The notes: a model not told the origin generated them from the letters alone. 64,000 nt of DNA from CAVVIH01 sp963748295 (GCA_963748295.1 CAVVIH010000005.1:558001-622000), one strand, 5' to 3'; shown: positions 9,941 through 18,956, counted from the stretch's first letter. A program made the numbers and translations.

Positions 9941-10174
9941 CTATCCCTCCTTCGCGCCGTGGATTTCGTGGACGTAGGCCGAGCGCGCGTCGACCTCGGC
10001 GAGCCGAACGGCCGCATGCTGCGTCGCCTTGACCATCAGCACGCGTTGCTGGTCGGCCGGCAGCAGCCCGATCGAATCAAACGTGTGGTTGTGTTCGCGC
10101 AGGAACTGCTCGATGAACGCACGCTCGAGCAGCGCCATCGGGTCTTCCAGTGGACGTTCGGCCCGTTCGGACAT
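9941..10174 (-). CDS. Small helical hypothetical protein
   Basis: 77 aa. The ATG at 10174 is preceded by GGAGGT (about 10180-10185), a strong ribosome site. The sequence is almost entirely amphipathic helix (DPMALLERAFIEQFLREH, then PADQQRVLMVKATQHAAV and RLAEVDARSAYVHEIHGAK). There is no signal peptide, cysteine or known motif. The stop lies 4 nt before the ATG of the secreted VHEWGTFTS protein and overlaps its ribosome-binding region, so the two are probably translated together. Its function is unknown; it could be a regulator or partner of that protein. Confidence 0.65.
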   Translation of the reverse strand: MSERAERPLEDPMALLERAFIEQFLREHNHTFDSIGLLPADQQRVLMVKATQHAAVRLAEVDARSAYVHEIHGAKEG

Positions 10175-10214
10175 GAGAGCACCTCCGGGCGGCAGGGGCT
10201 TCGATGATACATCA

Positions 10215-10243
10215 GGGGCCGGGGACCAGGGGCCAGGGGCCGG
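10215..10243. repeat. GGGGCCR heptamer array
   Basis: Four contiguous 7-mers, GGGGCCG GGGACCA GGGGCCA GGGGCCG, in the gap between the arginase-like gene and the 77-aa gene. It belongs to the set of sequence-unrelated 7-bp-period arrays in this window. Confidence 0.7.
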
Positions 10244-10296
10244 AAAAAGTCCTTTCGAAAGCCCACAGCGATCAGGACGTGCTCAATGACTGTGCG

Positions 10297-11295
10297 TTAA
10301 CGCCTCTCTCTGGCCTGCACACCTTTGACGGCGCCCGCGATCATCCGGTTGACCGCGGCGATCGACAGCCCGCCTTCATCCGTTGCCGGAATCGTGGCGA
10401 AGCCGATCGCGGAGGCGGTGGGATAGCGCTGGAAGATTGTCTCGAACAGGCGCGCGAGCTCCTCGCTGGACGGCCCGCCGGGCACCTTGTTGCCGTGGCC
10501 CATCACCTCGCGCGGATCGAGGACGTCCATGTCGATGTGCACGTAAAGGCGATCGGTCGTTCGCGCGAGGCGGTCGAGCTGTTGGAACACCGCCGGACTG
10601 GCCCGGCGCAGATCGTCGACGGACACCTGCTCGATGCGCGAGTCGTCCAGCAGGCTCTGCTCGAGCGGATCGGTCAGGCGGACGCCGCCCATGACGATGT
10701 GCTGATCGGCCATCGGCGGATCGAGGCGGGCATCGAGGCGCATGCGCTGGAGCGCGCGGCCGGTGGCTACCGCGACCGGCATGCCGCCCAGCGATCCGCT
10801 GCGCGTCGTTTCCGGCGTGTTGAAGTCGGGATGCGCGTCGAGCCACAGCATGCCGATGCGCAGCGGCGAGAGCGGCTCGCCCGATCGCTGGAGCCCGGCG
10901 ACCAGACCGGGCATCGACGGACAGGTCGCCAGCAACCCGACCGTGAAGTAGCCCTCGCGCTCGTTCTGCGCGACCAGGTCGGAGAAATGGCCGAGCGCCA
11001 TGCCGAGGCGCTTCCAGCCGCCGTATTCCTTGTCTTCCTCCGCCGTGAGGCGCGCCTCCTGGATCCGAACCTCGGCGCCCATGTCCGCGAGGATCTTCTG
11101 AATGCCCCCCTCGGCCATGGTCGCCGGGCCCTTCGACTGGCCGGTCGGGGAGAACGGCTGCCTGGCGAGCGCCACCCGGAGGCGTCCGGACGGCGCCGTA
11201 TACTTCTGGGCGTCGAGCGCCGTCAGCCCGGCAAGGACGCCGATGCCGAGCGCGACGACGAACGACAGGAAACGGGCGGGTTTTTGATCGATCAC
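10297..11295 (-). CDS. Exported arginase/agmatinase-fold protein, probably divergent
   Basis: 332 aa from a GTG at 11295; longer frames would overlap the divergent neighbour. The N-terminus KPARFLSFVVALGIGVLAG then LTALDAQ is a signal peptide or anchor, unusual for the normally cytosolic ureohydrolases. Two metal motifs are intact: LWLDAHPDFNTPE (DAHxD) and HIDMDVLDP (DxDxxDP). The first manganese-ligand motif, normally GGDHS, appears replaced by LATCPSM (in FTVGLLATCPSMPGL), and the usual SGNLHGMP has become SGSLGGMPVA, losing its His. Such losses argue for altered catalysis or none. No SD is evident. The fold assignment is good; the substrate (arginine, agmatine or other) cannot be told. 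Confidence 0.75.
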   Translation of the reverse strand: MIDQKPARFLSFVVALGIGVLAGLTALDAQKYTAPSGRLRVALARQPFSPTGQSKGPATMAEGGIQKILADMGAEVRIQEARLTAEEDKEYGGWKRLGMALGHFSDLVAQNEREGYFTVGLLATCPSMPGLVAGLQRSGEPLSPLRIGMLWLDAHPDFNTPETTRSGSLGGMPVAVATGRALQRMRLDARLDPPMADQHIVMGGVRLTDPLEQSLLDDSRIEQVSVDDLRRASPAVFQQLDRLARTTDRLYVHIDMDVLDPREVMGHGNKVPGGPSSEELARLFETIFQRYPTASAIGFATIPATDEGGLSIAAVNRMIAGAVKGVQARERR

Positions 11296-11360
11296 AATTC
11301 TGTCCCTGTGAAATTCATCGCCGGGAGTGTCGATCGGACCGGCCGGCCTACGCAAGCTTC

Positions 11361-11369
11361 TGGTAGGAT
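11361..11369 (+). promoter_or_regulatory. Candidate extended -10 for the repeat-tail propeller gene
   Basis: TGGTAGGAT at 11361-11369 fits TGnTAnnnT extended -10 promoters and would give a leader of about 32 nt before the ATG at 11408. No good -35 is visible. Confidence 0.3.
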
Positions 11370-11407
11370 CGACCGATAAGTTCCCCAGCAGAATTCGAGG
11401 GACTGCA

Positions 11408-13351
11408 ATGACGAGATCCCTGAGATCGACGCGGGCGGTGATTCTCGCCCTTTTCGCCTGGTCGATCGCAGCTTTTCTTCTCCCTGCAACCGCGTCGGCG
11501 CAGATCGCCCGTGTCGGGCTTACCCGGACGCTGTTCAGTGGCGACTTCGTGCTCGGCCCCGACGCGGCATACGACCCCGTCAACAACGTCTACCTCGTTC
11601 TGATGCCTCGCGAGAACGACACCGACCTGTTCGGGTCGCTGATCGGCGTGTTCGTCGATCCCTTAGGCATTCCCGCGCAGCCACCATTTCTGATTGCGTC
11701 GGACGGCCGCGCCGGTTTCACCCGCGCCGTCTATAGCCCCACGGTGCCGAATGGCGCCGGCGGCTTCGGCGGCTTCCTCGCCACCTGGAGCGAGCCGTGG
11801 GGACATTCGACGACATCGCCGTTCACATATTCACGGATCGTCGCGTTTCCCAATCGCCTCGTCGGCACGCAGAAAACGATCGACGGATTCTACGGCCCGC
11901 GTGATGTCGCGGCCGGAAGCGGCGGCGTCAATTTCGCCGCGGTTTGGGAGGACGGCGCGGCGCTGCGTGGAAAGCGGCTCGACCTCACCGCCGCCCCGGT
12001 CGCGTCCGGCGCGATCGGCGTCGCTGGTGAAGAGGTCGGCGAGTCTCCCGTGATCTGGAACCAGATCACGTCGATCGCCGCCCACGGCACCAGGAACGAG
12101 TTCGGCGTCCTCTATGCCGCGCGCAGGTCCGGCACCTGGTTCATGCGCTTCGCGCGCATCGTCACGGTGGGCTCGACCCCGTCGGATCTGATCGATCGCG
12201 TGGACGTGGCGCATGTCGGCTCGCTGCCAACGGCGGCGGCGCTTCTGTACAGCCCGCTGACCGGCAACTACATTGCCGTATGGGGAAATGCAACCAACGG
12301 CGTCGTCTCCGGCGCCGAGATCAGCGACACCGGCCGCGTCATCTCTCGCGGCGTCGTCTCGAACTCGGTGCTGGCGAGCCAGAACGGCATGGCGCTGTCG
12401 TACGGTCCGGCGAGCGGAACGTTTCTCCTGCTCGGCTACAGCGGACCGGGCGCGGTGATCGGCGAGTTGCGTGGCATCGAGCTGAACAAACATGGCGCGC
12501 CGAACTCGGCGCCGATCGACGTCACGGCGCTGGGCGTGTCGAGCAATCTGTTCATCCCGCGCGGCGCCGGACGATCGACCGCACCGGAATGGCTGGTCAG
12601 CGTCGGCGGCAACAACTCGGTCAACGTGCAGGTCGTCAGCACCTCCAGCCTCTTTGGCGGTTCCGATGTCAGGATCGGCGGCTGCGCGACGCCGGATCCG
12701 TTCGCCGCGATGGGCGGCGGTGCATGTTTCAACGGCAACTGGCTGCCACCGGGCATCCCGGCACCCGACGACTTGGCGGCCCCGCCTCCCCCGCCATTCC
12801 CGGCGCCGCCGACGATTGGCACTTGCACGACGCCAGATCCGTTCGTCGCGCTCGGTGGAGGCACGTGTTATCAAGGCGGGTGGCTGCCACCGGGCATGCC
12901 GGTCCCGGGCGGACCGCCGCCGCCTCCGCCACCCCCACCGCCGCCACCACCGCCTGGGCCGATCCCCGGCGGATGCACGACGCCCGATCCGTTCGTCGCG
13001 CTCGGTGGAGGCACGTGCTATCAGGGTGGATGGCTGCCGCCGGGCATGCCGATTCCCGGCGCACCGCCGCCACCTCCGCCGCCACCGCCACCGCCTGGGC
13101 CAATCCCCGAAGGCTGCACGACGCCCGATCCATTCGTGGCGCTCGGTGGCGGCACGTGCTATCAGGGTGGATGGCTGCCGCCCGGCATGCCGATTCCCGG
13201 TGTTCTGCCGCCACCTCCACCACCGCCGTCGCCGACGCCGCTTCCCAGCGTCTGCACGACGCCTGATCCGTTCGTGGCGCTCGGTGGAGGCACGTGCTTC
13301 CAGGGCGGCTGGTTCCCGCCGGGCATGCCGCTACCGGGGGGCGGAGGCTGA
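11408..13351 (+). CDS. Secreted propeller-like protein with five two-cysteine tail repeats
   Basis: 647 aa; ATG at 11408 with GAGGGA upstream. The signal peptide ends near ATASAQ. Residues about 30-420 have repeating strands such as AAYDPVNNVYLVLMP and LLYSPLTGNYIAVWG, typical of secreted beta-propellers. From residue 426 to the end are five copies of a module with the landmarks CTTPDPF, ALGGGTCYQG and WLPPGMP, each with two cysteines 14 residues apart. They are joined by poly-proline linkers of up to 14 Pro. The DNA of the repeats is nearly identical, which implies recent duplication or gene conversion. The next gene carries four copies of the same module on a phospholipase D. The tail could be a cell-surface or matrix anchor; that is inference. 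Confidence 0.85.
   Translation: MTRSLRSTRAVILALFAWSIAAFLLPATASAQIARVGLTRTLFSGDFVLGPDAAYDPVNNVYLVLMPRENDTDLFGSLIGVFVDPLGIPAQPPFLIASDGRAGFTRAVYSPTVPNGAGGFGGFLATWSEPWGHSTTSPFTYSRIVAFPNRLVGTQKTIDGFYGPRDVAAGSGGVNFAAVWEDGAALRGKRLDLTAAPVASGAIGVAGEEVGESPVIWNQITSIAAHGTRNEFGVLYAARRSGTWFMRFARIVTVGSTPSDLIDRVDVAHVGSLPTAAALLYSPLTGNYIAVWGNATNGVVSGAEISDTGRVISRGVVSNSVLASQNGMALSYGPASGTFLLLGYSGPGAVIGELRGIELNKHGAPNSAPIDVTALGVSSNLFIPRGAGRSTAPEWLVSVGGNNSVNVQVVSTSSLFGGSDVRIGGCATPDPFAAMGGGACFNGNWLPPGIPAPDDLAAPPPPPFPAPPTIGTCTTPDPFVALGGGTCYQGGWLPPGMPVPGGPPPPPPPPPPPPPPGPIPGGCTTPDPFVALGGGTCYQGGWLPPGMPIPGAPPPPPPPPPPPGPIPEGCTTPDPFVALGGGTCYQGGWLPPGMPIPGVLPPPPPPPSPTPLPSVCTTPDPFVALGGGTCFQGGWFPPGMPLPGGGG
12683..13348 (+). repeat. 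Five coding repeats of the CTTPDPF..GGWLPPGMP module
   Basis: In-frame units begin at the first Cys codon at 12683 and recur about every 129-144 bp, the length variation coming from Pro linkers. Unit 1 is divergent (CATPDPFAAMGGGACFNGNW); units 2-4 are nearly identical; unit 5 has CFQGGWFPPGMP. Confidence 0.85.
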
Positions 13352-13525
13352 GCCAAACGTACGTCCTATTTTGCCGATGATGCGGCGCGTTTTGCTCAAA
13401 CTAGTCCGTATGGCGCGCGTCGCGAATACGCTCGGGCTCGCGCGTGATAGGCCGGCGGCTGCGATCCCTGATGGCATTCGTCTAGCACCGCCGCAGGCGT
13501 GCCCTGCCGTATTCCAACACGCGGC

Positions 13526-15514
13526 GTGCTTCGCACGCCGCTGCTGACTTCGATCGCGCTCCTGACAATGCTGAGCGGCGCGGCGCGCGCCGCGGATCGT
13601 CTATGTGATCCCGGCGCCGAGGACTGCCGCGCGCTGCTGATCGATTACATCCGCAACGAGCGCGTGGGGATCGACGTCGCGTTCTGGTTCATGGAGGACG
13701 CGCGATACACCACCGAGCTCGCCGCCAAATGGCGCGCCGGAGTTCCGGTCCGCGTCCTGATCGACACCAAGGCGAACGCGCGATATCCGCTCAACGTGCA
13801 GCGCATCGCGGAGCTGCAGGCCGCCGGCATTCCGATTCGCCGGATCAACAGCAGCAGCAGGTATCTGCACTGGAAGATGATGCTGTTCGACGGCCAGAAC
13901 GTCGTGCAGTTCAGCGGCGCCAACTACAGTCCCACCGCCTGGGCGCCCGGCAGCGCGACGCCGTACGCGGATTACGTGGACGAATCGATCTACTTCACCG
14001 ACAACGGCGCGATCGTCAACAGCTTCAGAACGCGGTTCGACGACGCCTGGGTGTCGACGAGCGGGTGGACCAATTACGCGAACATCACCACGCCGCTGGT
14101 GCGTTCGTACGACATCTTCGCGAAGTATCCGGAGCTGAACTTTCCACCGTTCGAGAGCTACCGGTCGCGCGCGGTCTCACGCTACAACGCGGAGACGCGC
14201 GGCATCGACGTGATCATGTACCGCATCACCGATCGCGCGCATGCCGACGCGATGATTGCCGCGGTGAAGCGCGGCGTGCCCGTCCGCCTGATCACCGAGC
14301 CCGAGACCTATCGCGACAAGGACCACCTCTGGCATTCATGGAACGTCGATCGGATGTACATGAACGGCGTCCAGATCAAGCAGCGCGCGCATGCGGGACT
14401 GAATCACCAGAAGTCCGTGCTGCTGCAGGGTCAGCGCATCGCGATCTTCGGCTCCTCGAACTGGACGACCGCATCCGATACCGGCCAGTACGAGCACAAC
14501 ATGTTCACCACGCAGCCCGACCTGTATGCGTGGTTCGTCGATCAGTTCGAGCGCAAGTGGTTCAACAGCGGGGGAACAATCGAGAACGGTGACTTCGTGC
14601 CGCTCTCGCCTGCCGCGCCGTCCCTGCCGGCGCCGGCGCCGTTCGCAGCCGGCGTCGGCACGAGCGTCACGTTGAAATGGTGGGGCGGATCGTGGGCGCA
14701 CGTCTACGACGTCTACTTCGGGACGTCGCCGGACCCGCCGCTGATAGCCGCGAATCTGGCGCTCGGCCCGAGCGACAGCGAATCGGATTTTCAGTCGTAT
14801 CGCATTCCCTCCGCGCTGGCGGAGGGAACCACGTATTACTGGAGGGTCGTCGGCAAGACCGCGGCGAGCGCGGCGAAGTCCAGCATCGTGTGGGCCTTCA
14901 CGACTGCGGGCGCCACGGCGCCGGGCGTGCCTGCGCCGGCGCCCATTCCACCGCCACCTTCGCCGACGCCGACGCCGGCACCGAGTCCGACGCCCGCGCC
15001 AGCGCCGTCCGGAGGATGCACGACGCCCGATCCGTTCGTCGCGCTCGGCGGCGGAACTTGTTATCAAGGCAACTGGCTCCCGCCGGGAATGCCGATACCA
15101 GCCGCGCCTTCACCAGCGCCAGCCCCCGCGCCCTCTGGCAGTTGCGCGACTCCTGATCCGTTCGTCGCGCTCGGTGGTGGCACGTGTTACCAGGGCAGCT
15201 GGCTGCCCCCAGGAATGCCGATCCCTGGCACACCAGCTCCTCTGCCCGCGCCGGCGCCTGCGCCCACACCGACTTCGACGGCGGCAGGCTGCAGCACGCC
15301 GGATCCGTTCGTGGCGCTCGGCGGGGGACGCTGTTATCAGGGCAACTGGCTCCCGCCGGGGATGCCGATTCCCGGCCAGCCGTCAACGTCTCCGGCGCCC
15401 GCGATTTCCCTTCCGGGAGGCTGCACGACGCCGGACCCGTTCGTGGCGCTGGGCGGGGGACGGTGCTATCAGGGGAACTGGCTGCCGCCAGGGATGCCGA
15501 TCCCAGCGCGGTAG
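13526..15514 (+). CDS. Secreted phospholipase D-like protein with FN3 domain and four two-cysteine tail repeats
   Basis: 662 aa from a GTG at 13526 (GTG 13499 is an alternative; neither has an SD). Signal: LRTPLLTSIALLTMLSGAAR. Two PLD half-sites are present. The first is complete (HWKMMLFD: His115, Lys117, Asp122, followed by SGANYS). The second has His294 and Lys296 (HQKSVLLQ, then GSSNWT) but Gln301 where HKD expects Asp, as in many PLD-family nucleases and transferases. Residues about 365-460 look like a fibronectin-III fold (SVTLKWWGGSWAHVYDVYFG to TYYWRVVGKT). The tail has four CTTPDPF..WLPPGMP modules with Pro/Ala/Thr linkers, shared with the upstream protein 175 bp away. An exported phosphodiesterase or nuclease tethered by the tail is plausible; the substrate is unknown. 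Confidence 0.85.
   Translation: MLRTPLLTSIALLTMLSGAARAADRLCDPGAEDCRALLIDYIRNERVGIDVAFWFMEDARYTTELAAKWRAGVPVRVLIDTKANARYPLNVQRIAELQAAGIPIRRINSSSRYLHWKMMLFDGQNVVQFSGANYSPTAWAPGSATPYADYVDESIYFTDNGAIVNSFRTRFDDAWVSTSGWTNYANITTPLVRSYDIFAKYPELNFPPFESYRSRAVSRYNAETRGIDVIMYRITDRAHADAMIAAVKRGVPVRLITEPETYRDKDHLWHSWNVDRMYMNGVQIKQRAHAGLNHQKSVLLQGQRIAIFGSSNWTTASDTGQYEHNMFTTQPDLYAWFVDQFERKWFNSGGTIENGDFVPLSPAAPSLPAPAPFAAGVGTSVTLKWWGGSWAHVYDVYFGTSPDPPLIAANLALGPSDSESDFQSYRIPSALAEGTTYYWRVVGKTAASAAKSSIVWAFTTAGATAPGVPAPAPIPPPPSPTPTPAPSPTPAPAPSGGCTTPDPFVALGGGTCYQGNWLPPGMPIPAAPSPAPAPAPSGSCATPDPFVALGGGTCYQGSWLPPGMPIPGTPAPLPAPAPAPTPTSTAAGCSTPDPFVALGGGRCYQGNWLPPGMPIPGQPSTSPAPAISLPGGCTTPDPFVALGGGRCYQGNWLPPGMPIPAR
15017..15511 (+). 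repeat. Four coding repeats of the CTTPDPF..NWLPPGMP module
   Basis: Units start with Cys codons near 15017, 15146, 15293 and 15422. They keep both cysteines and WLPPGMP, with linkers of PAP, PSP and PTP instead of poly-Pro. They are homologous to the repeats at 12683-13348. Confidence 0.85.
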
Positions 15515-16060
15515 GACGCGGATTGGCGCGGATTCAGGGGACATCACGGAACGCGGATTGACGCGGATTTCAGGGCCGCCACGGAACGCGGATTGGCGCG
15601 GATTTCAGAGACCTCACGAAACGCGGATTCGCGCGGATTGGCGCGGATTTCAGGGACATCACGGAACGCGGATTGACGCGGATTTCAGGGCCGCCACGGG
15701 ACGCGGATTGACGCGGATTTCAGAGACGTCACGAAACGCGGATTCACGCGGATTGACGCGGATTTCAGGGACATCACGGAACGCGGATTGACGCGGATTT
15801 CAGGGCCACCACGGAACGCGGATTGACGCGGATTTCAGAGACGTCACGAAACGCGGATTCGCGCGGATTGGCGCGGATTTCAGGGACATCACCGCGGATT
15901 GACGCGGATTTCGGGGACATCACGGGACGCGGATTGGCGCGGATTTCCAGGCATCACGGGACGCGGATCGCCGCGGATCTCAGAGACATCCACGGAACGC
16001 GGATTCGCGCGGATTTCAAAGGACATCACGGAACGCAGATTTGCCACGGGGGAAATCAGG
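15515..16060. repeat. Tandem GCGGATT array with a 115-bp higher-order period
   Basis: The array is made of 34-46-bp units of the type AACGCGGATTGACGCGGATT + TCAGGG + ACATCACGG. Three unit variants (ACATCACGG, CCGCCACGG, ACGTCACGAAA with an extra GCGGATT) repeat in the same order. The landmark ACATCACGG recurs at 15541, 15656, 15771 and 15886, exactly 115 bp apart each time. After 15886 the copies degrade. It starts immediately after the PLD stop and contains no plausible gene. Confidence 0.9.
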
Positions 16061-16069
16061 CATCCCCCC

Positions 16070-16352
16070 AAGAGAATCCGCGTAAATCCCGTCTCGAAAC
16101 CAGAACAAATCCGCGTAAATCCGCGTTTCGTGAACCAGAACGATCCGTGCAAATCCGCGTTTCGTGAATCAGGACCATCCGCGGAAATCCGCGTTTCGTG
16201 AACCAGAACCATCCGCGGAAATCCGCGTTTCGTGAACCACGAAACAATCCGCGGAAATCCGCGTATTCGTGAACCAGAACAATCCGCGGAAATCCGCGTA
16301 TTCGTGAACCAGAACCATCCGCGGAAATCCGCGTTTCGTGAACCAGAACGAT
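16070..16352. repeat. Inverted-orientation 34-bp repeat array
   Basis: The landmark GAACCAGAAC and variants recur at 16132, 16166, 16200, 16234, 16271, 16306 and 16340, a 34-37-bp period, with ATCCGCGGAAATCCGCGTTT between. Its core AATCCGCGTTTCGTGA is the reverse complement of TCACGAAACGCGGATT in the left array, so the two halves can form one very large hairpin between convergent genes. It runs up to the stop of the lipoprotein gene. Confidence 0.88.
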
Positions 16353-16361
16353 CCGCGCGTC

Positions 16362-16853
16362 CTACTGCACTCGGACCTGCATCTCGTTGACGTTGCTGCG
16401 GCCACGATCGTCGGTCGTGACCACGATCACCACCAGCGTCCCGGTCCGGCCGGTACCGCAGCCGAACCCGAAGCTGAAGGGAAACTGGGCGACCGCACGC
16501 GCGGCGACGAGCCCCGACCCGAACTGCTGGGTCGGCACCGGCGCGGGCAGGGTGATTTGCGGAGCGCTGAACGCACCGGTCGTGTCGGTGAACCGCAGGC
16601 GCACGTCGGTCACCGTGATCGCGGAGACGCCGGGCCGGATGTTCACGGAGATCGATCCGAGGAACGGCGGGTTGTCAGGGCACGAGACGCGCGAGTTCGG
16701 CCGCGCCGTCACGACGGCCGGCACGACTTCCATCTGGGCAGACGAACCGACGCCGATCGCCGAGGGGCGGGTGTCCGACAGACCGGGTTCCGTGCTCGTG
16801 CATGCAGCCATCGCCGCTGCCAGCAACGCCAAAGCGAATTTCGACTTGCACAT
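16362..16853 (-). CDS. Small lipoprotein of unknown function
   Basis: 163 aa, ATG at 16853 with GAGGTGAGGT before it. The N-terminus CKSKFALALLAAAMAAC is a type II signal with Cys18 as the lipidated residue. The mature part is beta-rich (VSAITVTDVRLRFTDTTGAF, TLVVIVVTTDDRGRS), with cysteines in RVSCPDNPPF and GFGCGTG that may pair. No family is recognised. It converges on the PLD gene across the 850-bp repeat array. It is probably a periplasmic or outer-membrane beta-sandwich. Confidence 0.75.
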   Translation of the reverse strand: MCKSKFALALLAAAMAACTSTEPGLSDTRPSAIGVGSSAQMEVVPAVVTARPNSRVSCPDNPPFLGSISVNIRPGVSAITVTDVRLRFTDTTGAFSAPQITLPAPVPTQQFGSGLVAARAVAQFPFSFGFGCGTGRTGTLVVIVVTTDDRGRSNVNEMQVRVQ

Positions 16854-16940
16854 ACCTCACCTCGGCGCCACCGCGAAGCAACGATCTCGCCAACAACAAT
16901 TTAGGTAGCAGAGCTTAGTCCATTGCAGATTGCAGACTGC

Positions 16941-18930
16941 TCAGCGCAGACTGCTCATCAGTCTCTTCAGATTGCTGCGCGCCTCCGCCGAGTCGGGCGC
17001 AATGTCGAGCGCCAGCTTGTATTCGCGGATGGCGTCCTCGACGCGTCCGGTCCTCTCGAGCGCCACCCCGTAGTTGATCCGCGCGGCGGCGTCGCGCGGG
17101 TTCTGCTGGAGAACCGCCTGGTAGTGTGGCAAGGCGGCATCCGGCCTGCCCGCGCGCTGCAGCGCGTTCGCGAGGTTGAACTGGGCGTGCGCGTATGACG
17201 GGTCGAGACGCACGCTTTCTTCCAGATACTCGATCGCGTCCCTGACGCTTCCTGCGTATTGCAGTCGCACGCCCAGATCGTTCAGCAGCACGGCAAGCGC
17301 CTTGACGTCGAAGCTGCCAGCGTCCAGGCGAATCGCCTCCCTGAAGTGTTCGAGCGATCCGGCCTGTCCCGCGCGCGCAAGCGCCAGTCCCAGGTTGAAG
17401 TGCGCCTTTGCGTAACCGGGCGCGAGCCGCAACGCTTCGCGGCATTCGGCGATCGCCTCGGCAGCCTGGTTGGCTTGATGGAGCACGCTGCACAGATTGT
17501 TGTGCGCTTCGACGAAGGAGGCGTCCGCGCGAATCGCCGCGCGATACTCGCTCACCGCTTCCTCGTAGCGGCCCTGCAGCTGCAGCGCATAACCAAGATT
17601 CACGCGCGTCTGCGCATCGCCGGGCCGAATCCGCGCTGCGGCGGCCAGATGTTCGGCGGCCTCGACCGGCGAAGCCGCCAGCTTCAGCATGCCGAGGTTA
17701 TGGTGCGCGAGCCAGCTCCCGGGATTCCGTTCGATGGTCCGCGCATACAGCGTCTCGACGTCCGCATAGATGTGACTCTGCTGCCACGTCAGCACACCAA
17801 GCAGCGCGACAAGGGCTAACTGCACTGGCATCGACACAGATCGCGGGATTTGCTTCAAAGCCAGCGAGAGCAGCGCGCTCGCAAACACGATCACCGGGAT
17901 GCTGGCGTGATAAACGAAGTGATCCGCGACCCACGCGTACCGGAAGGGATAGACATTGACGAAGCCCAGCACTGGAAAGAGAGTGCCGCAGAACATCAGA
18001 CACACGGCGAGCGGCGCACGGAAGCGGCCGCGAATCATCCACAGCGCCAGGGCCGCGCCGACGACGGCAACCGGGTAGAGATACTGCCACCACGCCGCAC
18101 TGTCCACGGGCCAGCGCGGGTAGTTGAACACCAGCGGCCACGGCCACAACAGCTTTCCGAGGTAGAACCAGATCGCCCGGCCGGCGACGAGCAACCTCTC
18201 CGTCGGCGACAACTCGAACTCGAGGCCGCGCGCGCCGATTAGTGCGTGCTCGACCCACAGCGTCACCAGCCCCGCCGCGGCTCCCATAACGACGAACGGC
18301 ACGAGCGGCACGACGTCGCGGCGCCACTGGACGCCGTGACGCCACCAGCACAGAACGAGGAGCGCACCAGGCAGGGTCGCCGTCACCGACTTGCTGAGGA
18401 CCGCGAGAACAAACAGCAGCAGCGCGGCGACGTACGCACCGCGCCGACGGTTCTCGTCGAACCGCACGTATGCCAGTGCCGACGCGACATAGAACACTCC
18501 GGACAGCGTGTTCTTCAGCTCGCTGATCCACGCGACGGACTCCACATGGACGGGATGCAGCGCGAAGATCAGGCCGGCGAGTGCCGCACCCTCGATGTTC
18601 AAGCGGCGAAGCAGCAGAACCAGCAGAAACGCGGAACAGGCGTGCAGGACGATGTTGACGAGGTGGTAGCCGGTGGTGACGTCTCCCCACAGCCGGTGCT
18701 GCAGCCAGAACGCCGAATGCGTGACCGGATAGTACCTGCTGCGTGGCGCCGACGTCGGTCCAGATGCGTCCCACGCCCTCGAACGATCGCAACTCCGCTT
18801 TCGTTATGTGCCCGTCGTCATCCCACAACAATCCGCCGTGCCAGGCGGGCCGATAGGCCAGGGCCGTCGCGACGATCAGGACGATCAGCAGCGCGACGGC
18901 AGGCACCTTGTGCGGTTTCGGCCCACTCAT
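16941..18930 (-). CDS. TMTC-like membrane GT-C glycosyltransferase with C-terminal TPRs (one frame break)
   Basis: ATG at 18930 opens with a membrane segment (VPAVALLIVLIVATALAY) and HGGLLWDDDGHI, the acidic first-loop motif of GT-C transferases of the TMTC/PMT type. The frame breaks at about 18736 (GATQQ then YYPVTHSAFWLQHRL); dropping one base gives 662 aa. About nine to ten further membrane helices follow (ALHPVHVESVAWISELKN, LLWPWPLVFNYPRWP). From residue about 415 come at least six TPR units (AHHNLGMLKLA, RVNLGYALQLQGRYEEA, AHFNLGLALARAG, AQFNLANALQRAG, RINYGVALERTG). Bacterial members are uncharacterised; eukaryotic TMTCs O-mannosylate cadherins. Transfer of a sugar from a polyprenyl carrier to an exported protein is plausible but unproven. 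Confidence 0.82.
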
Positions 18931-18956
18931 TTCGTCGCCTTAATGTACCGCCTGGT

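Noticed and set aside
15515..16352. Possible CRISPR array
   Set aside because: The repeats are contiguous and themselves fill the sequence. There are no unique spacers of constant length and no cas genes.
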